NCBI GenBank assembly: GCA_021399445.1
Contig: JAJTUQ010000001.1
Coordinates: 4,092,001 to 4,156,000, forward strand
Direction of reading: 5' to 3'
DNA: 64,000 bases
Source of the DNA: Xylogone sp. PMI_703
Taxonomy: Eukaryota; Ascomycota; Leotiomycetes
The notes under the pieces were generated by a model. The model searched no databases. It saw only the letters and a program-made list of their open reading frames with translations, and had not been told where the DNA came from. Position 1 is the stretch's first letter. Every line of letters starts with the position of its first letter. Below, one piece after another: positions 56,527 through 64,000 of this stretch. A program made the translations under genes and the position numbers.

Positions 56527-57309
56527 TTAATGCTCTAGCACAATTGGCCGTCCCTTCTCCCAGTTATCCAGGCTCTCCTTGATGTTAATCCAGTATCTCA
56601 ACTTCACGCACTCCTTCTTCGCCTTCTCTATATCATCCGCTTTGAATGCTTCTTCCAAGATCTTCTCGCTAGCTTCTATTCTCTCCTCATTAACTGCCTT
56701 CAGCTCGACTAGTTCTTCCTCTTCTCTTGCTGCCTCAATTTCTTCCCTTGTTTCCAGGACCTCCATCAACAGTACTGGGTCATCGACTTTAGCCGTCTCG
56801 TCCCCAGCGATATCAATCCCTCGCAGATGAAGTAGATACTGTGCGCGAAGTAGAGGACTCTGTAAGGTTTTGTAGGCTTCGTTGATTCTCGCGCTAGTAG
56901 CTTCGGCGCGGGTTTTCAAGTGTTGAGGGTGTCGATCTGGATGTGCAATAGCTTGGAGCTGTAGAAACTCTCTGCGCAGCGCTTTAAGGTCGATCGCAAA
57001 ACTTCCTGAAGGCGGCGGGCCAGAGGAAAGAGTCTCAGGGAAAAAGTCATAGTGTGTTTGTGGGGTCGAGGGTGTATTAGAAGCTGCTTCATTTGAGACC
57101 TTTTGCGCGGGCGCATTTTGTGATTGCCACCGTCGTTGATAATACGTAGTAACTGCACTGTGGTTTTTGGATTGCGGCCGATTCCTGCCACATATCTGAC
57201 ATGTGGTAGATAATGAAGAGACTCTCTTCTTTGGGGTTGTTGCAAAGGTTCGTGCGCATTCTAAGGACCGATAGGCCTTGGGAGCTTTTGACAACGCTGA
57301 GGGTCGCAT
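56527..57309 (-). CDS. JAC1: Mitochondrial J-type co-chaperone for Fe-S cluster transfer
   Basis: Intronless, 260 residues. A basic, Ser/Thr-rich presequence covers about 1-35. The J domain runs from THYDFFPETLSSGPPPSGSF to about 165, with helix II KALRREFLQLQAIA, the HPD motif at 123-125, and helix III ARINEAYKTLQSPLLRAQYLLHLRG. The C-terminal HSCB domain is a three-helix bundle: DDPVLLMEVLETREEIEAAREEEELVEL and KAKKECVKLRYWINIKESLDNWEKG, which holds the Isu1 contact surface (LLMEVLE). Jac1 presents the scaffold Isu1 to the Hsp70 Ssq1. A single CxxC (CQIC, 37-40) lies just after the presequence; animal HSCB carries two such pairs. Confidence 0.94.
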   Translation of the reverse strand: MRPSALSKAPKAYRSLECARTFATTPKKRVSSLSTTCQICGRNRPQSKNHSAVTTYYQRRWQSQNAPAQKVSNEAASNTPSTPQTHYDFFPETLSSGPPPSGSFAIDLKALRREFLQLQAIAHPDRHPQHLKTRAEATSARINEAYKTLQSPLLRAQYLLHLRGIDIAGDETAKVDDPVLLMEVLETREEIEAAREEEELVELKAVNEERIEASEKILEEAFKADDIEKAKKECVKLRYWINIKESLDNWEKGRPIVLEH

Positions 57310-58233
57310 GATGCTGTTCTTTGGATTGAGAGGAAGCTGCTCTAGGGGTATGAGATAAAATCTCCCCCAGAGGTTTATATACCGGGGTTTGGCAGAGCTA
57401 GAGGTTCGAGATTTCGGGATTAGAAATCTCAGATGCAGCTAACAAGAGCTTTAAATCAAAATCTAGTCCATGACGTCGCTAAATCCGAACGCGGAGAGAC
57501 AGGGGTCCCGCCTTATCGATGTGGTGGCACTTTGAACCTTTCACACAAAAGCCCGAGACAGCTCCTCCGAGAAAAGGAGCTCGGAGTTAACTCTAGAAGG
57601 AGTAAATAGAGCAAGGCAAGAAATGCTCATGCTCGAAGTCATTATATGAAGTTAGAGATGTAGATGAATTATCTATTCGCAAAGTTAATGTAGTATACAA
57701 GAACAAAGTAGAGTAGTGTTGTAACGACCAAGAAATATCGTTGGGTTGTGAGCCTCATTCCAATCAGAAACCAATTATCCGCAGCTCAATCAAAAGCCCA
57801 TATCCACTAAATAATACAATAAGAAAATCTCCAAAAACCTGTGCTTCGTACAATAAACCGATAAAAACCCAAAAGAAAGAAGCAGGAAATTATTATTACA
57901 GGATAGAACCCCCGGCAGATCAGCCCGATGCAAGGCACAGAGTCACCTACCATTATAATACCCAACTGGTATTCCACATCCAACTCGTCCCCAAAGTTAT
58001 TGACACTGATTCTGGTTCTGGCTGTGTCCGTACAGGAACCACATTTGTCGTACTTGCCGTACTACACTATTATCAAAGTGCATGTAAAGGGAATGCTATA
58101 GAGTGGTTTACTTGGCCTTTCTAGTGTGTCCGCAACACATATGGGCTCGTAATATTAAAGCAGAGAAGTTCAAAATAGTTGAGAGCACACTTCAATCATG
58201 CTGAACTCCATAGCACACCCTTAAAAATGCTAG
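57310..58233. other. Intergenic region upstream of JAC1
   Basis: 924 bp, AT-rich, holding the JAC1 promoter. The ORF at 57741-58124 has no domain-like sequence and is not accepted. Confidence 0.5.
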
Positions 58234-59566
58234 TCAATCCGTCCTTCTCGGTTTCTGCGGCTCCTGAGCAGCTTCCTCAGCACCACGCTCTTTCTCCGCA
58301 GGAGCCTGCACGCTGGCATGACCATTCCTCTCATCGTCCGAATCATCGCTGCTTTCATCTTCATCTTCGTCATCTTCGTCATCGTCTTCGTCGTCGTCCG
58401 AATCGTCCGAACTGGTTTCTTCTTTTTTAGGTTGGGTTTTAGGTTTTTCTACTATTTTTTCCTTGGCTTCCTTTTTAACTTCCTCGTCGCTATCCTCATC
58501 GCTGTCTTCATCGTCTTCATCGGATGTTTCGGAAGAGGATTTATCAGATGATTCATCCTCTTCATCCGCCTCAGGGATAGCTTCATCTTGCTCAATCTTC
58601 TTGATCTCTTCGGGAGAGGCATCGGCGAGATCTGAGCCCCTATACGAGTGAACTGGGGGATCAACATCGGTAGGCTTCCAAGCGGTAGAGTTCGGCGATT
58701 GTAGCGATGTATGGTCGTCAGCAGCTGCCTTCGAGGTAGTGGATGCCATGGATTGTCTCGCTGCATTCCGGCTTGGCAGCGAAGAATCGACATTAGAAGC
58801 CTTAGACTCTAGAGAGACTAAGGAAGCAGTCTTCGTAGAACGCGGCGTTCCCGGCTTGCTGGAGGACTCTGCCCGGCCCTTCCCTTCGAATGATGATCTT
58901 TCAAGCGACGACCTTATCGACCTGGTCTTGGTATCCTTTGCCTTCTTCGCGGCTTCCTGTCCTAGCCGACGCATCGATTCGGTTAAAGATATTATGGACG
59001 ATGCATCATCATCTTTGGTGGCAGCAGCAGGAGACTCGGGAGCCTTTGTAGCAGTCTTTGGCTGGGCTGGAGCGACAGCGGGAGCTGGAGATGGAGGAGC
59101 AGGAGCAGTGACCTTCTTCTCGCCCATCTGAGGGAGAATAGCAGGCGGCGTCATGATCACAGGGGTTCCATCATTGACAATCTTAACATGTTGTTTGAGT
59201 TCGCCGTATTCGTTCCACTCTTCAATCTCAACTATATCCTGTATGGGCTGATTAACCTCCTCATCCTAACAGATTTGAATCTATGCGACAACAACATACC
59301 CCGATGACAAACCCCTCCTGTACCAATCCAGGAAGTTTTCTTTGTCTGCCCGATTCATCCTTTCCAGCTCTTCGGCCCCATAGCATGCGTGCCTTTTCAT
59401 CTGTTGCGATATCAATTCCTCTGAATGGGATTCGATTGGCCTTTAAGATCGTTTCAAGACGCGAGGTCGCAGTGATGATGTGCGAGGATCCTGCCGTTAA
59501 GGAGGTATACAGATACAGGACTGGATCAATGGAATAAGGCTTCGAAGTTGAGGTTGAGTCTTCCAT
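58234..59566 (-). CDS. SH3BGR/thioredoxin-like protein with long acidic tail
   Basis: Exons complement(59300..59566) and complement(58234..59238); 1272 nt, 423 residues. The intron is 61 bp (GTATGT / CATACAG) and joins LPGLVQEGFVIG to DIVEIEEWNEYGELKQHV, a typical SH3BGR/glutaredoxin-like ending. The first ~110 residues form that fold: VLYLYTSLTAGSSHIITATSRL, ANRIPFRGIDIATDEKARMLW; no CxxC active site, so no redox activity is expected. The rest is disordered: Ala/Pro-rich, then Ser/Lys, then highly acidic (EEDESSDKSSSETSDEDDEDS, DDEDDDEDDEDEDESSDDSDDE). A nearer acceptor (TGTTAG) is also in frame but gives a 34-bp intron, probably too short. The function is unknown. Confidence 0.85.
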
Positions 59567-59954
59567 TTTGTAATGACTGTGCACGTATTGTGATGAAACG
59601 AGTGGTTGAACAAGAGAAGAGACGCGTTGGGCAACGATGTTTGTTCAAGAGCGAAGCTTGACGTACTCGCACCCCTATCACTTCACGAAGATAAAAGCCT
59701 AGATCTTGGAGCTATGACCCCTTGGATGTTGGCCTCTCTCCAATCTAATGCTAATTCATTCTCCCGTAATTAAAATGACAATCTGCATAAAAGTTGTCAA
59801 GTGAGGAAAGGTGATCAAAGCACGCCCCGCAAGCCCCCTCGAATAATGGGGGCTAATCAGCGCCTTATCGGAATCACCGTTCCCTGAAACATCATCTCCG
59901 CATGCAGTATACCCCAACCCTTTCCCCAGTCTCTGTTCTCTTCTTCCATAATCA
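59567..59954. promoter_or_regulatory. Divergent promoter, SH3BGR-like / hydroxyacyl-CoA lyase
   Basis: 388 bp between divergent ATGs. No diagnostic box recognised; a fatty-acid response element would be plausible for the lyase but I cannot point to one. Confidence 0.45.
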
Positions 59955-61792
59955 ATGACAATGACATCAACTGATGGTGCCAAAGTCATAGCTCGAGCTC
60001 TGAGGGATCTCGGAGTCAAAGTCATATTTGGCCTGGTTGGGATACCAGTTGTGCAAATCGCCGAGGAAACAATTGCCCTGGGAATTCGCTTTATTGCTTT
60101 TCGAAATGAACAGGCCGCGAGCTATGCTGCTACCGCATATGGCTATCTTACAGGTCGACCGGGTGTTTGTCTGGTTGTAGGAGGTCCTGGTGTTCTTCAT
60201 GCGATGGCTGGTATAGGGAATTCATTCGCCAATGCCTTTCCGCTCCTCGTTCTCGCCGGTTCTAGTGAAACACATCTTGTCACCAAAGGAGCTTTCCAGG
60301 AACTTGATGCGATATCTCTTCTCACGCCACACACGAAGATTGCCATCAGAGCAACATCTGATTCGATTCCACAGTCAATTTCAAACGCATATAGAACATC
60401 ATGGTACGGCAGAGCAGGAACTGGTTTCGTGGATTTGCCAGCAGATGTGATACAGGGAGAAGGACAAGCTGCGTCACTTCAAAGGCTGCCAGCCCCTCCA
60501 AGAGCTGCTGCAGACCCCGAGAAAATACAAATCATCTCTGAAATGTTGAAGTTTGCAAAGGCTCCTTTAGTCATTGTTGGCAAAGGTGCCGCCATTGCAA
60601 GGGCTGAACGCTCTATTCGGCGGCTAATTGACCAGACTACGATCCCATTTCTTCCAACTCCAATGGGCAAAGGAGTGTTACCTGATTCACACCATCTTAA
60701 TACAGCATCTGCTAGATCTACGGCTTTAAAGGAGGCAGATGTTGTTCTGATCCTAGGAGCAAGACTAAACTGGATCTTGCATTTTGGAGATCAACCGAAG
60801 TGGAACGCGGCAGCGAAAGTCATCCAGGTAGATATATCGGCTGAGGAGCTTGGCAAGAATAATGGTGACCCTGCGCTTGGCATTGTAGGGGACATCAGTA
60901 TCGTAGCAGAGCAATTGACGGCAGCATTAGGAGACTGGCAATATGATACCTCATCCTCTGCGTTTATCCAGGTCTTGAAAGCATCTATAGCGAAGAATCA
61001 AGCAGCGGTAGCTGAGGCAGCCAAGGTGGATAAGATCCCTATGACCTATAGTCGAGCTTTCAATGTGATCAAGGCAACTCTGCATAAGCTATCACCACCT
61101 GAAAAAGGAGATATCGTCTATGTATCAGAAGGTGCTAATACCATGGACATATCCCGAAGCATCTTCCCGGTGGAGCATCCCCGATTACGGCTTGATGCAG
61201 GAACCTACGCCACTATGGGTGTTGGGCTCGGATATGCTATTGCAGCCCATTGTGCCTACAACTTCCCACACCCAGAAGGCTCATCGGGGTCTGAATCCTC
61301 TCATAAAAAGGTTGTATGTATAGAAGGAGACTCTGCCTTCGGCTTCTCGCTCGCTGAGGTCGAGACCATGTCTAGATATGGAATGGATATTTTAATCTTC
61401 GTCATCAACAACAGTGGCGTCTATCACGGCGATAGCGAGGACGGAGATACGTGGCTAAAGATGCGCCAGAGGAGTATTGAGGGGGACACTGAAGGAGGCC
61501 TGAGGAGCTCCTCACTGGGATGGGAAGTGGGCTATGAAAAAATAGCTGAGATGTGCGGCGGCAAAGGATACCTAGTTAGAACCCCTGATGAACTAGCCAA
61601 TGCTACAGAAGAAGGGTTCAAGGCAAATGTACCTGTGATTGTGAACGTTATTATTGAAGCGGGACAAGCGAAGAAATTGGTAAGTGAACTTTTTTCCATA
61701 CTGTAATCTTGCTGAGGTATTTTTAGTTAATATCTAAGCAGGAATTTGCATGGCAAAATGATTCCAAAAAGACAAGGATCTCCAAGATATAA
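59955..61792 (+). CDS. ThDP-dependent 2-hydroxyacyl-CoA lyase / oxalyl-CoA decarboxylase family, PTS1
   Basis: Exons 59955..61679 and 61742..61792; 1776 nt, 591 residues. ThDP-enzyme domains in order: N-terminal pyrimidine-binding domain with catalytic Glu52 in FRNEQAASYAATAYGYLTGR and GGPGVLHAMAGIGNSFANAFPLL; central domain LKFAKAPLVIVGKGAAIARAE, DVVLILGARLNWILHFGD; C-terminal diphosphate-binding domain GTYATMGVGLGYAIAAH and the GDSAFGFSLAEVET...VINNSGVY metal motif near 455-490. This fits HACL1/yeast Pxp1, which cleaves 2-hydroxy-fatty acyl-CoA in alpha-oxidation; oxalyl-CoA decarboxylase is the close alternative. The spliced last exon ends KKTRISKI, a PTS1-type peroxisome signal. Reading through the 62-bp intron instead stops after VSELFSIL and lacks it. 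Confidence 0.9.
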
Positions 61793-62957
61793 GATGAACG
61801 GTGAGGGTTTCCTGATAGTTGTGATAATAGATATCTTTAGGATATCGGTCAGAGAGAGTCTGTTCTTGTAAGTTTTGTATTTCTAGACTAACGATCATAT
61901 GGTACGAATAAACTATAATGTAGGAAATCCGGCTACCATCATCTGTTATTCCTACGCACTTATACATCCTGATTGAGCGAGGGAGCTAGGCAATATTCGT
62001 GGCTCCTTCGATTGGAATAAGAACATGTAGGTAAGTGGGTCTATATTATCTGATATCTACCTCCTAGCGATATCCATCGTAGTTATTGCACAGCTTCCCA
62101 AAAGAGCTCGCTAGAGCCTTCTGAATACTGTCCACAGATATTTGTTGCACGTCGGAGTCCTTGCCAAGGAGCGTTCGGTTGACTAGTTCATTATCATGAC
62201 GGTTACCCTTTTCTTTTGTTGCACGTCGCATTATAAGCCAAGAAGTGGAATCCGCTGCACCATTATTCTGTTGCACGTCGCATATTGTGCCGAGAAAAGG
62301 AAAAGTTTGTGGCTCCAACTGTTTGTAAGTGACTTTTTGTTTGTTGCACGTCGTACCTACTACCAAGGGTACTAGCGTTTGGTCGCTTCCATCACTATAT
62401 AAGAGTTAAGCTTGTAGAGTGGGTTTCCATGATCCACAGTTCGTTAATACCTACATCATTTCTGAGTGTTTTGTTGCAATTCGCAAGTAATGCCAAGGGG
62501 TCTAGCGTTCAGCTATAAAGATAACTAATGAGGTGGTTCATTATGCCAGTTTTGGCATCCAAATATTTTGTTGCACATCGGGGTCCTTGCCAAGAGCTTT
62601 CGCGTTCTGTTAAGTATTTTCTGGGTATTCGTGCACACTAAATCTTCCATTTTGTTGCAAATCGCATATGCAGCCAAGGATTCTGTAGTCAAGCAGGATG
62701 GTCACTATATCTATCGCTGAAATAGTTACTTGAGGCATCTTTCGGGTAAATGCCATGCGTCATCTAGTGATGGATGAGACTGGAAGTAGGGAGGTGCAGT
62801 ATCATTATTCACAATAAAGACAGTCAAAGTTGAGTCTATTAGTGTAAGTCTGCAAAGGTATCTTTATATTCCTAAAGACAATCTAGTTCATATTCTCCAT
62901 CCATTTAACCAAAGTACCCCGTTCCAATAACGCCTCATGATATCATCGTAGACTTGT
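61793..62957. other. Intergenic region carrying a repeat array
   Basis: 1.2 kb between the lyase and the small Ser/His-rich gene, convergent. Apart from the repeat units (62141-62680) no gene is seen. Confidence 0.5.
62141..62680 (+). repeat. Seven-unit degenerate repeat, core TTTGTTGCACGTCG ... GCCAAG
   Basis: Seven same-strand units of about 28-32 bp, each with (T)TTGTTGCA, then CGTCG or a one-to-two-base variant, then 10-13 variable bases, then GCCAAG(G). Approximate positions: 62141, 62215, 62268, 62341, 62469, 62566, 62650. Spacing is irregular (53-130 bp). Several units continue with GCGTTC a few bases later. Units 5 and 7 have changed ACG to AAT or AAA. Confidence 0.85.
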
Positions 62958-63299
62958 TCACAAGTCTTCTCCAATCGACTGCTCATAACTATGAGTGTTC
63001 ATATAGTCATGAATTTCTATCCAGGAGCCCACTCCTGTGAGCACGTCCTCTGGAGAAGCATTGAAGTCAATGTCACCATGCGCGGGGTCATCTGAAGTAG
63101 TACTTGAGGATGAGGAGTGGCTTGAAATTGAGTGTGCATAGCTTCGGCTCGAGGGGGAGGATGAGGACGCAGATGAGGAATGGCAATGGTAATGCGCATG
63201 GCTTGCAGAGCTGAAGGGATTCTGTCAGCATTACAGCTACAGGACAAGAGATTTGACGCAATACCTTCGGTAAGGATATGGTCTCGGTTGGGAAGACAT
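62958..63299 (-). CDS. Small Ser/His-rich protein, two exons
   Basis: Exons complement(63265..63299) and complement(62958..63210); 288 nt, 95 residues. Exon 1 gives MSSQPRPYPYR; the 54-bp intron starts GTATTG, has a GCTGACA branch and ends CTTCAG, and the frame continues SSASHAHYHCHSSSAS. The middle is almost all Ser, His and Arg; the last ~40 residues (DPAHGDIDFNASPEDVLTGVG, then SWIEIHDYMNTHSYEQSIGE) look ordered and are probably the conserved part. No signal peptide or membrane segment. I do not recognise a family. The clean intron and ordered C terminus argue for a real gene. Confidence 0.6.
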
Positions 63300-64000
63300 G
63301 TTTAAGTATGAATCAAGAAATGGATAAGGTGATAAAGTTCAATCTGAGGTTGAGGGATGGGTGGTTGGAATAGCTATAATAGTCAAGTCAAGCACTGGCA
63401 GTGGCTCCTTGCTGCGAAGGATACGCCCTCTTTCCCTCATGATGTACCCATGGGAGAAGGAGGGGAGAGTGGCGAAATATATATAGTTGCCATCACGACA
63501 AGAAATAAGAATGTGGCCGATGGTTACTGCTGGTAGCAGCTATGGTTAAGCGGCCCCAAGCAGGTGACCATACATGGTTAGGATCAAATAACGTGGCATT
63601 GGAAGGGGAATGCGGAAGGACTCGACTGTGTGCTGTTGTCCCCTTGCCCTGTCCACCAGCAAAATCCACCATTGACACGAAAGCGCGGCGCGCAGGCTTT
63701 TGGACTCTTGCCGTGCTGATGGTGTTTAGGTCAACTGCAAAAAACGTCGAGAACCTAGGTCCCCGCTACTCCGGCCAATCAGCAGGATGTGATCTTGGAC
63801 TCAATCTCGGACTCGGAGCGTTCGCTGGTGCCTTTCGCACGTTTCAAAAGCCTTGTGGCTTACAGCACTTCCAGCTGCAGAGCGGTTCCCGGCGTCCTGC
63901 ACGGGTCCTGGTCCTGAGGGGCGCGCCAAGCGGGTCCCCGAGCCCTCCCTGGGCATGCGAGAGACCCAATTTTCCCAGCGAGATTTGCGAGCGAGATTAT
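63300..64000. other. Upstream region to window end
   Basis: About 700 bp upstream of the small Ser/His-rich gene. Becomes GC-rich near the end. No gene seen inside the window. Confidence 0.4.

Noticed and set aside
57741..58124. 127-codon plus ORF between JAC1 and the SH3BGR-like gene
   Set aside because: AT-rich 3' and promoter DNA; translation lacks protein-like pattern.
59266..59299. 34-bp intron in the SH3BGR-like gene
   Set aside because: Shorter than usual fungal introns; the 61-bp alternative restores the conserved join better.
1..64000. CRISPR arrays, phage, integrons or bacterial operons
   Set aside because: The window is fungal; the repeat array at 62.1-62.7 kb has irregular spacing and diverged units, unlike CRISPR.

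Overview
This is a gene-dense nuclear segment from a filamentous ascomycete (Pezizomycotina; a leotiomycete is my best guess, inferred only from gene style). Evidence: short GT-AG introns of about 50-230 bp with CTAAC/CTGAC branch points, and fungal orthologues such as ATP4, NOC4, a MeaB-type bZIP, PRP4, PTC7 and JAC1. There are no bacterial operons, CRISPR arrays, phage genes or recognisable complete transposons. All exon joins were worked out by hand from splice signals and frame.

Layout. 1-10.3 kb: 5'-truncated amidoligase-like gene, alpha/beta hydrolase, mitochondrial bL21m, ATP synthase subunit 4, nucleolar NOC4 and a six-exon Sel1-repeat gene. 10.3-24 kb: a MeaB-type bZIP gene in an unusual setting, with 3.1 kb of gene-free DNA on its 3' side and 8.5 kb on its 5' side, the latter GC-rich and full of short CTG runs. 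24-27.4 kb: divergent pair of a five-CCCH zinc-finger protein (ZC3H3/Red5 type) and TFIIF-beta. 27.4-31.8 kb: AT-rich, with a decayed coding relic and two tRNA-Pro(AGG) genes. 31.8-41.5 kb: F-box protein, COP9 subunit 4, two small Cys-rich proteins and a 1193-residue membrane glycoprotein. 44-54 kb: Mnn10-like mannosyltransferase, secreted beta-propeller, GH16 glucanase and PRP4. 54.6-63.3 kb: PTC7, JAC1, an SH3BGR/thioredoxin-like protein, a peroxisomal 2-hydroxyacyl-CoA lyase, a seven-unit repeat array and a 95-residue Ser/His-rich protein.

Main discovery. Both tRNA-Pro(AGG) genes (29352-29479 and 30631-30759, minus strand) are interrupted in the D-loop, just after the conserved GG, by 56- and 57-bp inserts that look like spliceosomal introns: GTAAG start, CTAAC branch point, TAG/CAG end. 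Removing them leaves the same perfect 72-nt tRNA in both cases. tRNA introns in fungi normally lie next to the anticodon and are cut by the tRNA endonuclease, so an mRNA-type intron in a Pol III tRNA transcript would be highly unusual.

Other points of interest: a lyase whose peroxisomal signal (SKI) exists only in the spliced mRNA; an amidoligase domain joined to a possible Cys-peptidase-like domain; a GC-AG intron in TFIIF-beta; a (T)TTGTTGCACGTCG repeat array; and a 9-mer, TACTCCGTA, that recurs only in non-coding DNA. Most of the protein genes are unlinked housekeeping functions; I see no biosynthetic cluster.
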